Shown here: positions 1-10,030 of the stretch, piece by piece
Position numbering within the stretch: position 1 is the stretch's first letter
How the letters are laid out: each line of letters starts with the position of its first letter
Source of the DNA: Gymnogyps californianus
Taxonomy: Eukaryota; Chordata; Aves; Accipitriformes; Cathartidae
Reading direction: 5' to 3'
Assembly: GCF_018139145.2 (NCBI RefSeq)
Contig: NC_059500.1
Location: forward strand, 39,599,437-39,663,436
Length of the DNA stretch: 64,000 bases
Notes under the pieces: generated by a model
Told to the model about the DNA's origin: nothing
The model's database searches: none
The model's input: the letters and a program-made list of their open reading frames with translations, nothing else
Made by a program: the position numbers and the translations under genes

Positions 1-1605
1 TTCAGGTATTGACATTGTGTGCCTGGAAAGGGGGAGGTCAGAAAATGTAGTGAGGTAAAGAGGAACTGTACTCTTTGGACTGAAGTCACTGTTGAGGCAG
101 GCTCTTACTTTAGATCCTGAGTACAAGAACTTTAGAAAAAATTAATTACCACATTTAATTTTTCTTGTTAATATCCATTAACTAACAACTTTGAGCTGCT
201 TCTCTCCTACTGCAAAAGCAGAAATGGGCTCATTCTTTTTCCTAAGTTTGTAAATTAATGTTGAACCACTATGCAATGGAAAGACTACACATACTTGAAA
301 AAAGTATTTATTTTTACAAGAGTATTTGATGCAAAACAATAGTGTACAAAGTAAATATGTTCACAAATTTTTGTGTTTTAAATTCTTACTCTCTGACAGG
401 AACAACTGAGATGTCTTCTGATCAGTGGAGCAGTACGTTCCTAGGAAGGAAGAGCTACACTTGATATATCACTGTGCAAAAGGAGCAGCACAGGGGTATG
501 GAAGACATTTTCAGAAAATTGAAGGTCTGACATTTCTGGTAAAAGTTAACCTAAACAAGACAGAGAGAGAATGCTGATCTTTGTTTTTCCTTCAGTCCCA
601 TCCCATCACCAGGATGATGGCTGGTCACTTTTCACAGATTATTTCCACTTCCAGTTAACCTCCCCAGCCCCACCCAGGCTCCTGCTAATTTTATATTGGC
701 TTTTTAATTTGGCATAGAAGTTACAAACAAAATTTTAAGTACAGAATATAGTTTCATCAAATTTCAGAGATTACTAATGTTGGCCAAATTACTGGAGTGC
801 ATTAAATTGTTCAAGAGTCCCTTGGCATCTGCAAACTGGAATGGTTGTATCACCAAAGAGCATGGATAAACCCCAAATTTCTTGTATTAAAGAACTACCT
901 AAAGCCACAGTAATGTGTGTGTGTGTGCATGTAGTTTGTTTTGTGCACGTGCATCCTTGGTTACCGTGAGCCTCTGGAAGACATAAATACTGAGAGGTAA
1001 ATGTTTCTGTCAGCTGATTGTTTTAGCAGTCACATAATCCTTCCTTTGATGTCTTGGGTCAATGAAATCCTAGTACCATCAGGGTTTAGTAGGAGATACA
1101 TTAAAAGAGTTTCTCTGTGATCTTTCCTGCAACAGAAACAGCAGTAAAAGTTATTACTCTGTCACAATAAAGGAGTATCTGTGCATTCTTGATTGCCCCA
1201 GCTTTCCAAATGGAGTTATTTTTTAGGTTACCGGTACAGCATAACTGTGGTTACAGAGTTAACAATGCTCTTTTTAGATTTCTAGAGCTACCACAACAAG
1301 GTCTGGAGAAGACAGGGAGGATCCACAGTACAAGCACATTCTCTTGGTTATTAGCAGGTTACTCTGAAAATAACGCTGGAGGTCAGTACCCAGAGCAATA
1401 CTGTGTGATGTGCTACATATCCACATACCTTCTCGTCTTAAGCCAACAGTTCTCTAAACAGTACTGAGGCAGCTTTTCCACCTTAGGCCGTTTAGTGTTT
1501 AACATCAGGACATCGTAATGTATACTAATTCAGTTTTTGAGAGAAAACAGTAACAACATTTCTCAAAGGCTCTTAGAAAAGGTACATCTTTTTTTGCTCT
1601 AGGGC
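1..1605. other. Sequence downstream of the microRNA cluster, no gene seen
   Basis: AT-rich sequence with one TG microsatellite (914-927). The longest open frame (1,189-1,467, plus) has no recognisable motif. In other vertebrates FANCC lies further in this direction, pointing toward AOPEP, but no FANCC exon is visible. Confidence 0.6.
914..927. repeat. (TG)7 microsatellite
   Basis: A pure TG dinucleotide run in the sequence downstream of the microRNA cluster. Confidence 0.9.
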
Positions 1606-1680
1606 TCGACTCCTGTTCCTGCTGAACTGAGCCAGTGTGTAAAATCAGAACTGATATCAGCTCAGTAGGCACCGGAGGAC
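1606..1680 (+). ncRNA. Possible antisense mir-3074-like hairpin opposite mir-24-1
   Basis: The plus strand opposite mir-24-1 also folds into a hairpin. Its arms hold the sequences annotated in mammals as miR-3074-5p (here 1,615-1,635, begins GTTCCTGCTGAAC) and miR-3074-3p (1,653-1,674, begins GATATCAGCTCAG). Since the sequence is fixed by mir-24-1 conservation, its presence does not show that the antisense product is made. Plus-strand transcription here is unproven in birds. Confidence 0.3.
1610..1677 (-). ncRNA. MIR24-1: mir-24-1 microRNA precursor
   Basis: This 68-nt hairpin has the same length as the human mir-24-1 precursor. The mature miR-24-3p is at 1,613-1,634 on the minus strand (seed TGGCTCAG) and the 5p product at 1,650-1,671 (begins TGCCTACTGAGC). 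The stem is closed by CTCCGG at one end and CAGGAG at the other. Compared with the human precursor as I recall it, the only change is one base in the loop. It is the last member of the 23b-27b-24 cluster and lies about 460 bases beyond the mir-27b hairpin. The 5p sequence marks it as the 24-1 locus rather than 24-2, which pairs with 23a/27a elsewhere in mammals. Confidence 0.97.
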
Positions 1681-2140
1681 GGGTCCATCAACAGCCTGGA
1701 ACAACAGCAGCAGCCGTAAGTTGTTTCCGACTGGAGCTGCCACCATTTCCTGCAAATGACACACAGTGCTAAGCTACAACTGCAGAGAGATCATGACAGC
1801 ATCCATTAAAGAGAAGACTACAAAACAAAGCTTTATGGACAATACCAGTTTGAAGTCACAAACATTTATTTCCTCTGACCTTTAGAAAAGCATGATAACC
1901 AAATTACTGTAGGCGATGCCTTACATTTGCAGTCAGACCAAGAATTTAGGATTGCTGTTTATTCTCAACTAAAACCAAGAGTCTTTGGTCCTCCCCAAGT
2001 CACCTCTGCCTCTTATCCTCGATATACTGCATCTCACACACGCGCATTCATTGTAAGTCTGCCCGTTCAGCAGCAAGGTATCTCAGCCAGCAAATGCTCT
2101 CTGCCCTGCGCAGGCTGACATTAAGCAAAGTCTCCTCTCC

Positions 2141-2235
2141 CCTTCTCTTCAGGTGCAGAACTTAGCCACTGTGAACAAAGAGGGAAACAATCACTGTTCA
2201 CCAATCAGCTAAGCTCTGCACCTCGCCAGAGAGGT
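2141..2235 (-). ncRNA. MIR27B: mir-27b microRNA precursor
   Basis: The mature miR-27b-3p lies at 2,155-2,175 on the minus strand (seed TTCACAGT) and miR-27b-5p at 2,196-2,217 (begins AGAGCTTAGCTG). Both agree base for base with the vertebrate sequences as I know them. The hairpin starts ACCTCTCTGG at 2,235 and closes with CTGAAGAGAAGG at 2,141. The terminal loop is slightly diverged from human, as expected. It lies about 145 bases beyond the mir-23b hairpin on the same strand, consistent with processing from one primary transcript. miR-27b is a vertebrate regulator of lipid metabolism and angiogenic genes; that is family knowledge, not read from this sequence. Confidence 0.97.
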
Positions 2236-2380
2236 CTCCGTCTCAGTATAGCTAATTATCGGATGAGGTTCTTCCACGATGCGTCTGCTGCTTTCCTCTT
2301 TTTTTTGTTTAAGGGACGGAGAGAATTCCACGCTGTGCACGGATCGGATAGTTATGGTGAGTTTCATATTAGCAGCTGCG

Positions 2381-2464
2381 GTCATGGCTGTGTGGTAATC
2401 CCTGGCAATGTGATTTTAATCTTAAGTCACAAATCATCATGCCAGGAACCCAAACAGCCACAAC
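2381..2464 (-). ncRNA. MIR23B: mir-23b microRNA precursor
   Basis: This hairpin precursor contains the exact mature miR-23b-3p sequence at 2,394-2,414 (minus strand; seed ATCACAT, then TGCCAGGG). The 5p arm is at 2,431-2,452 and begins TGGGTTCCTGGC. The arms fold with GGCTGT (plus strand 2,454-2,459) pairing to ACAGCC (2,386-2,391). The stem can extend to 2,381 and 2,464 with G-U pairs, and the TTAAGATTAA loop region matches that of the vertebrate gene. The product loads into Argonaute and represses targets through the shared miR-23 seed. It is the first hairpin of a three-member cluster transcribed in the same direction as AOPEP. The 5p arm differs from the human sequence I remember by one base, which lies in an internal bulge. 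Confidence 0.97.
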
Positions 2465-3394
2465 ATTAAAAGAAAGCTGTGCAGTCACACAGAGTGCTGT
2501 TCTCATAACAGTATTTTAGATTTTATGTTATAGCTCACCATGCACTTCTAGTCTGTCTGAAAAGTCAAAGGGGCTATTCTAGACTACTGCTAACACCATG
2601 TACATGCCATGTAATATTTCTGTGCTAGATACTTACCACCAGAAGCTTGTAGAAATTTTGATTTTTATTTTATTATTGAAGGAACTATAAGAAGACAGTT
2701 CCTAGTACAGTAGTACCAGAACAAACTGCATCTCCATGTTTCTGGCCTTCAGACACTTGAAGGCGTCTACCAGATCAAAAATTGTTGAATGTAACTCAAA
2801 TTCCTGTGGGTCCTCGATAATTGGGAGCACACAAGCACGTCTCTTAGCCCTACCTGTTTTAGAAGGTGACCCTCCTACCCCATAACTGACATCCTGGCAC
2901 TCTACAGTCTGATCCACCTTTCCCAAAAAGTTCTCTTGGCAGGCACAGTTCTCGGCTATACAGAAGAACAACATGGCTGTTCATAAACAAACTTGCTTTC
3001 ATGGTATCTATCATCTGCTGTATTTCATACAAATAAAGTAAACACCACAAATTCAAGTGGAACTCGCTATCAAGTACTGCTACATGTACAGGCTTGAACA
3101 GGAGAAAATTAAGATTTCTGCTCAGTACCAATTAAAAAATGATGATTTTGCTAAATTAGATGCCTGAATTTTGATACCATAAATCAACAGTAAAGTTATG
3201 TGAACAACCAAGGCAATCAGTCTGTCAGATGAGTTATATCATTAAGCAAAAATCTGAGGTATGCTGTACTGGAAGAGACCTTCATACCAATCCTAATTGG
3301 CTATGTGTTAAACATGCATGTACAGACACTATAAGGTTACCTCCGGCTACTCAAATAGACTGAGAAATGGAGAGTATCTTTGCAAATTACCAGT
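2465..3394 (-). other. Spacer between AOPEP 3' UTR and mir-23b
   Basis: No coding feature was recognised. Two overlapping AATAAA motifs on the minus strand at 2,664-2,674 could end longer AOPEP transcripts. The spacer would be part of the primary microRNA transcript if transcription reads through from AOPEP, or from a promoter further up. Confidence 0.4.
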
Positions 3395-4094
3395 TTATAG
3401 CCTGCAGCAATTTTTATTTCATGAATCTTTCTTGCAATTCTGCTTTTTTTCTGGTGATTCCTCCCCATTAATTTCAGAAACAAGGTAGATTATGTATGAT
3501 ATTAAGCAGTTTCTTCATGTTAAAGCTACTCTTCTTACCTCATAATCAGTCTTCAAAGGCCTCACTACACTTAAAACAAAAACATTTGAATTATCAGCTT
3601 GTTCTCACATGATTCAGATTTGCTTCCAAGTGCATAGCTTCGTACTTCCACTGTGGGCTTAGATTCCTTTCAAAGACTGTGCTGCCTATCAAGTCAACAT
3701 GCAGCTTCGTTAAACAGAAATGCTCCTTGCACAATTGCAATTTCTGTAAGCAGAGTTAAGAATACAGAATGGGAAACAACTGCAGGTGGAGCCTGGCCTT
3801 CTCTGGCCATTTGGACCTACAGTTGCCTCTTGTACAGTCCATTATAAAGTTTACAACAAAGCCATGCTCCATGCTCTCCAGCTAGTGCCTACACGTATCT
3901 AACTCACTGCTCCAGCAGCTGGGCTTAAAAAAAGAAAAAAAAAAAAGGCAAGATATTTAACAAGAGTTACTTCTCGAGCTCAGCAGCCACAAGCTCTATG
4001 GTATGCCAAAGTTTACTACGTTTAGTAAGCTCTGCATATTCTTTCTGTATGAGGCAAAATCAGGGTGTTTAATTCAAAAAGAAAAATCACCTCT
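3395..4094 (-). other. AOPEP: Probable AOPEP 3' UTR with poly(A) signal
   Basis: The stretch after the AOPEP stop has no coding feature. The first canonical AATAAA on the minus strand is at 3,413-3,418 (TTTATT on the plus strand), which would place cleavage near 3,390-3,405 and give a 3' UTR of about 0.7 kb. An ATTAAA at 4,068-4,073 lies only about 22 bases past the stop and is too close to be a likely main site. More AATAAA motifs occur at 2,664-2,674, so longer transcripts could run into the microRNA cluster. An A-rich tract (3,927-3,946 on the plus strand) lies inside. The end point is inferred only from the signal. Confidence 0.45.
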
Positions 4095-4235
4095 TCAGAA
4101 CAACATCTCTGCCACCACTTTGGCTGAGGACGCATCCATATGTTCTCGTGCTGCAGCAAAGCATTTATGTGCAAGTTCTTGCTGTTTCGCATCTTCATTC
4201 ACCATTAATTCACCATAGAGATAGACACCCATTGC
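4095..4235 (-). CDS. AOPEP: AOPEP (aminopeptidase O) terminal coding exon with stop codon
   Basis: This exon codes the last 46 residues of AOPEP plus a TGA stop at 4,095-4,097. It starts AMGVYLYGELMVNEDAKQQE and ends SSAKVVAEMLF. The acceptor is CTTTCAG directly above 4,235, and the join to the previous exon is phase 0. The exact C-terminus VVAEMLF is what I recall for vertebrate AOPEP, which makes this the best single anchor for the gene. In M1 enzymes of the leukotriene A4 hydrolase group this region forms the end of the C-terminal helical domain that covers the active-site cleft; it carries no catalytic residues. An open frame starting at an ATG at 4,280 runs into this exon, but its first 15 residues come from the intron. 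The 3' UTR and the microRNA cluster follow on the same strand. Confidence 0.93.
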   Translation of the reverse strand, partial: AMGVYLYGELMVNEDAKQQELAHKCFAAAREHMDASSAKVVAEMLF

Positions 4236-6924
4236 CTGAAAGAGGAACATAACACACAGGCATCCTATCACCAGTAACAACTTGTTAGCTGGTTTTCATT
4301 CCATTGACCTCCTAGTACTCATTTAATTAAAACAAAAAAGACAATCCAAAACACAGAAAATACCATATACTCTATAACACCTACCCTTCCCCCCAAAAAA
4401 GTAGTTTTCTCTGGATCTCTTTAGCCTAAGGATGGTTGTCTATATGTTGTATTGAGTGTGTAAGAACAGAATATTAATATAAGAGGTGTATGTTATGTCG
4501 TGACAAGAAAATGCTTTCTCACTACATTTTTCTTGCCACTTTTCAAGTTGAAATCTGTTTTCTTTTATCCACTACCTGAATTATTTCCAAATGCCCCTTA
4601 AGAAAACAGCTTGTCCTGCCTTCAACAGAATAGACATTTTCTTTCCAATTGGGATGTTTCCACACACACACACGAATAAAGAGGACATCAACCAAAACAG
4701 TCCACTCTCAAATTCCCATTTGGCAATTCTGTAACTGGACATCAACTGAATGCAGTCAGGTCTGTGTTTCAGACTCTTCTCTTTACATCTGAGATACGGC
4801 TGAATATGGACAAATTCTGGTTTGGTAAGAAGGCACGCTTTCCTAACTACTCATTCTGGACATAGCAGCTATCAAGAAAGGTAACAGGGCGCCTGGGGGT
4901 GAGATCCGGGCCCCTTCGATGGCAGGTAGCAAAGCACTGGCTAACTTAAGAGGAAACACATTGGGGATTGCCATTTTTTTCTGATGATACAATTTTTTCA
5001 CCTAATTACAGGAATTCAGTAAGTGTTAAGCTGCATTTACCAAATAGGATTATACACGTGACAAAATATTAGCAGCTTAGCACACTGACTTTTACAGTTG
5101 TACTTAATGTTTGGACAGTTGCAGGAGAGGAAAAATTTGGATAGCATTTAAAAAACACAATTTTAAATACTATTCCTCACAATTTCTAGCATTGGCTGGT
5201 AAGCCTTAAAAAAAGATTAGCTTCAACAAGAAGGGAAATTTAAAGTTTAACAAAGACTGAAATTAACAGAAAAAGTCCCAGAGTGGCAGAAACCTGCCAG
5301 ACTCCTCGCCAATCCCCTAAGCGTGCTCTGCCATCCAGAGACCCAAGAACTCGGATTTCCAGGGTTTGCAGCTGCACTCGGGTCTCGCAGCCACACCAGG
5401 CATGCACATGGCCTTGGAGCTGGACTCCAGTCGCTTTCATAGAGAACTTCAAAATGTTGGAATTTTGTTACAAATAGGAATTACCTTCTCTACCCAGTGT
5501 TAATAATTTTTCCCCAAGCCTAAACATCAACATGCAGTAAACACAGTGGGTTTTTGTAGACCTGAAAAGGATTTAAATAGTCACATTTGCATTTTTCCCA
5601 GACTTTAAAAAAAGCCAAGTCTTTCATGATCAGTAAGGACATGCAACTGCTCTGATTTGAGCTGTAATCACTCCAGAAGCTGGTTGTGCCATAAACTGTA
5701 TGCACTGCTGGAGTCAATAAAATGAAAGATATTGAAGATTACATAAAAAATAAGTTGCAAAAATTATTTCCCTGCACTGCAGAAAATGTTAGTCTTTATT
5801 TGGCATAATATCTGTTCCAAAAATAATGCCATTCAGTATGTTTGGGTTTATGAACTCAAGGATTTCCCGCCCCCCCAGGCTTCTGCTGGTGGTGCTCTCC
5901 ACCCTTTCATAGGATTAAAAGACACAATTAATATAACTCCTTATTTTCATAAATAATTTTGTTTTATGATTTATTTTTTTTTTTAAATAAAGAGCTTGCC
6001 AGGAAGTCTGGGGCCTGTTTGGTGCCTGAGATATAAATAGGAGGTATACTTCAGAGTTGGAAGAAAGAGCACAAGAGACGGCAATAATTTTACTGTGCTG
6101 TCGTAACAAAATATATTTGCCTGAAAGCACAAAAACCTCATTGGCTGTAAATGGCTTTGTTCATTGTCAACATAAAAGGTAAAAACACTAAGATCTTGCC
6201 TAGACTTTGACATATCTTGCAACATTTTCTATTTTTTACATACGCTTTAAATATATACGTCATCCTAGGCAGTGAATGCCTTGATTTTATAGAGTTCATA
6301 GTGAATAAAAATAAATAAATGTGAAAAAGAAAGAACAAGGCAGAGGTACACAGAATTGTAAGTTCATAATGGCCTAAATAAAAACTCATAGTAAAGACAT
6401 CATGTATGGCCAGCCTTTTAAGACCTTCAAAATCTTCTGGTAGCATTTCCCTAACCGTGGAGAGGCCTGCTTTCTCTGCATGTATATTGTTGTGCTATGC
6501 TTCTTCTGGATGTCATCTTGAAAACTGAAATCACCACAGCACTGACTGCTTTGCACCTAGCTCATATCTACATGCATTAACATTCACAGCCAGACTTGCC
6601 TTTGTCATCTTGCAAAAGGAATCAATGCTGAGAAGTATTTTCCTAGCATCATTGCTACCTCTGTCTGGCATAAAACGGAAGGAGAGGAGGGAATATATCC
6701 TACTTCACCACTTACCAGAAGATTAGCATGCTTAGGTGGGGTTGAATACCCCTAGGCGGCTTCCTTAAGCTACAATGTTTAAGGGGCAAAAGAAGCAAAA
6801 ACTGAATACACATTGAAGTTTTTGACAAACTGCAGGAGAAAATATATTAAAATAATTTTTTAGTTTCACACTAAGGGTGTAAAAAAGTTGATTATTTTGA
6901 AAATGCTAATTAAATGTAACTGAC
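4236..6924 (-). other. AOPEP: AOPEP last coding intron (about 2.7 kb)
   Basis: A GT-AG intron with donor GTCAGT just below 6,925 and acceptor CTTTCAG just above 4,235. No repeat family, exon or RNA gene was recognised inside. The open frames here (up to 102 codons) are uncharacteristic. Confidence 0.85.
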
Positions 6925-7011
6925 CTGATCCTCTCTGAGAAATTTCTCAACATCTCCGTACCCAGGCACATACTTGTGTTTAACAACAAGCTCACACCAC
7001 CGATGACGAAC
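6925..7011 (-). CDS. AOPEP: AOPEP (aminopeptidase O) penultimate coding exon
   Basis: This 87-bp exon codes 29 residues, phase 0 at both ends. It starts VRHRWCELVVKHKYVPGYGD and ends VEKFLREDQ. The acceptor is CCCAAAG preceded by a long T/C tract on the minus strand (the A-rich run near 7,012-7,031 on the plus strand). The donor is CAG|GTCAGT just below 6,925. The RxRWCELVVKHKY segment resembles the RxRWxxLxxxxK helix near the C-terminus of leukotriene A4 hydrolase-like M1 peptidases, and the whole peptide fits AOPEP. It follows the exon at 25,728-25,844 across an intron of about 18.7 kb and precedes the terminal coding exon across about 2.7 kb. Overlapping open frames of 102-142 residues here on both strands extend into the intron and are not real. 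Confidence 0.92.
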
Positions 7012-9849
7012 CTTTGGGAAGAAAAAAAAAATTAGGAAACCAAGAAAGAAAAGGCAACTGTATTGTATCTGTATGAGTGTTGATAAACAATACATCTCTA
7101 GCCAGTTTGGTTTTGTTGTTCTTGTTGGGTTTGGGTTTTTTTGGTGGGTTGGGTTTTTTTCCCCCAGCAGCCAGGCAGATGCCTCTCGACACCAGTCAGT
7201 AAGCTGGGCAGATGTGCAGCACTCTGCACGCGTGAGCCTGGGCTTCGGAAACCCAGAATGCCCAAAGACAAACTCCTGGTTCCACGCTAGTAAACTAACC
7301 CAGATCCAGGCACAGATCTGCAGCATCTTCACCTCCACTGTTTCCAGTCTTGACTTTTTTTTCTCCTTTAAGCTAGGCTAGAGGTTATTTCTTTTATACT
7401 GTTAGAAAGGGGGAGGGGGAGGAGATTAGCACTGCAAACATCTGGAAGAGCCACAAGATATAATTGATAATTTCCCCTACGTAAGTGTATAATCCAAGTG
7501 ATAAAAAGACTTAAATATAATTCTGTACCAATATTAAATCCATGCCAAAAGGATAAGAGTTAGATATAAAACCATGAACAGGGAGCTTTCAGTTAAGTGA
7601 AACACAGTTTTGCCACCATATCTTTGCCAGTAATACATTTTAAGCACCTTGCAAAGCATTTAAAATCCATCTACACTTAAAAAGTCAGGCTGTTCTACCA
7701 AACGCACATTGACAAAACCAGTTATTAACAGACTGTAATGAAAAGCATGGAAATTTTCAAGCAAATCATGATTGAAAAACATTTTTATTTAAGTAGTGGG
7801 AACATGAATTACACGTGGGTTTTTTTGTTGTTGCCTTTAAATTTCTGACTTTTTTCTTAGCCACTCTTGTGGCATAAGTGTCATCTTACTCTCCAGCAAG
7901 GCTTCCTCAGTTGTAGGCAGTGATGAGCCTAACATTTTATATTCCGTCAGTGGCTCACCACTGATCCTAAAGGAAAACAGTTAAGTTGCAGTAAAACCCT
8001 CCCGCCCTCCCAATCCTTCTGCTTCAGCCTTTGTTCTTACCATCTTTCAAAAGACAGGGCACCTAATAACAATCGTCTTTCATGGTAAGCGTAAAATGTT
8101 AGCAGTTCTAATATTTTTCAAAACTGAGTCCAAATTGTGCTCATATCAAGTAACTGAACGTGAACCTTTTTCTCAATGATAGATTTACTGATAACATCAA
8201 GAATGGAAGCCAGAAAGGGAGGGAAAAAAAGTCACACTTAAGTATATTGTTGCTTTTGGAAATAAGGTATTTGGAAATACTTTCCTTGTCATCCTAGTCC
8301 TTGCCAACTTTACCTCTCAGCAAAAATTTCACAGACTCAGGTAATTAGATGTTAATCCTATTAGCATAATTAACAAGTGATAAATGCTCACAGGTCCTGG
8401 AAGAGTCCTTTCTGGGTACCTGGTATCTCTTTCCAGCTGACCTCTTATACGAAATAGTTTGAACACAGCTTATGAATGAAATAAAATCTTGAGGGGTTTT
8501 GTGGCTGAGCGGAGTTTGCACTCGCAGCATGTAAGATACTGAACAGTTACAGTGCAAGGCACGGTAGGCAATGAAAGCTGTCTCTTAAAGCTTTTTGCTG
8601 TCAAAATAACAGCTGTTAAGATTCCTGCAAGTGGAACCAGAGCTAAATCTACAAAAGTAAATAGATTTCCAAGATTCAACTCACTTTGCTGTAGATGTCC
8701 ATATCCATAATGTAGACCTTCAAAGCCCTACCCAGCTGCTGCTTCTCCCTGGAGACACTAAACATTTTACCAGCAAATCCTCCCAGGCAATCCAGCTTCG
8801 TTACAGGGTGTTTCTCATAGCACCGAGCAGCTCCAAACCTTCCTTTTGCCTGGACCAAACCTTCAAGGCTCAGAAATTAAGCATACACTTCTCTTATTTG
8901 TAGGGTGACTTAACCAAACAGAATATAATCACATTTAAAAGGTTGTGTATCTTCATCTGATACACTTTATTCTGCACCTTCCATCACATATTTAAAAAAA
9001 AAAATTAATTCCTTATTTATTTTCATAGCATGTATGAGGAACATAAGGAGGAGAAAGGGACTGTGGTCCTCTCCTGTGATCACTGCTTTTCTAGGTCTCA
9101 TGGTCCAGCAGTTACAGCACTTACCCAGGAGGTAAGCAATCAAGTCCAGTTTCTGTGTCTGCTCAAGATCTCAAACTGTGCCTTCAGTGAGAATATTTCA
9201 ACAGCAGATTATAAAGTATTCTGGGATGGGGCTCTCTTCATACCTCCTGGTGAAGCTGTATTTTCCCCTGCAGTTATTAAAATATTTATTGATCCTAAAG
9301 GAGGAGTTCACAACACTTTAGGGCCTAAATTTCTGGGGTACTTTTGATAAGAAGCAGGGACCTGGCTCACGCAGCGCACAAGCCAGCTCGTCCCCAACAC
9401 ACCTTTCCTGGTGCGACCATAATAGCTGCATGGAGAGCAGAACTGAAGCTCTCCCTCTGAAGGTGTTCATGTGGTCCTACTTCCTCACATACTAATGTCA
9501 TGTATGTCTGCCTTACATTTTCATCATGGCCTGATCATCTGAATCCCAATGGCTTTGGAAAACACGGAACAATTAAGCTGTGCCTGTTCCCTTAATTGGT
9601 CCTTCCTCCATGGGGTTCCTGTTCTCGGCAATCAACCTCCTTTCAAACAGTTTAAAAGAAAAATATTTATTTGTTGAGTGAGATCTGGGACAGCACACAC
9701 TTTCCTTTCTCTCTTTTGCTTTTTTCCCTTTCTTTCCCAGGGTGAGTACAAATCCTGGCGTATTTCCAGATCTGAAATGCTGGCGCTTTGCCAGTTGGGG
9801 CAGGAGCAGCATGTAATCTGCAGATGACACATTTGCCTCCTGTTTCCCA

Positions 9850-10030
9850 ACAGCCCCAAATGCTCTCGCGGCAGAGCAAACTGCAGGAGAACCAATGGCT
9901 GCTGGAGCGCCTGTGAAACCAGCAGGGCCGCCGGCCCCGCCAGCTCTCCCGTGTCTTGTACCGGACCCCAGTAAGCAGAGCACAGAAACCAAGGCTGGCT
10001 CCGAGCGCAAGAGGGGCAGGGGGTGACCTG
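9850..10030. promoter_or_regulatory. Short GC/CpG-rich patch
   Basis: This is a small GC-rich stretch with about ten CpGs in 180 bp, including GGGCCGCCGGCCCCGCCAG near 9,925-9,943, and a CCAAT motif near 9,892. Overlapping open frames of 145-158 codons on the minus strand have no familiar motif and reflect composition. It is a possible regulatory element or internal promoter. Confidence 0.25.

Noticed and set aside
6910..7381. Open frames of 102-142 codons on both strands around the penultimate AOPEP exon
   Set aside because: Only 6,925-7,011 is exon. The rest is intron read-through or antisense of the exon and its pyrimidine tract.
8676..8858. Minus-strand open segment ending KVYIMDMDIYSK before a perfect GTGAGT donor
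   Set aside because: The flanking AOPEP exons already join in frame without it, no good acceptor precedes it, and the peptide matches nothing I know. It is probably a decoy splice site.
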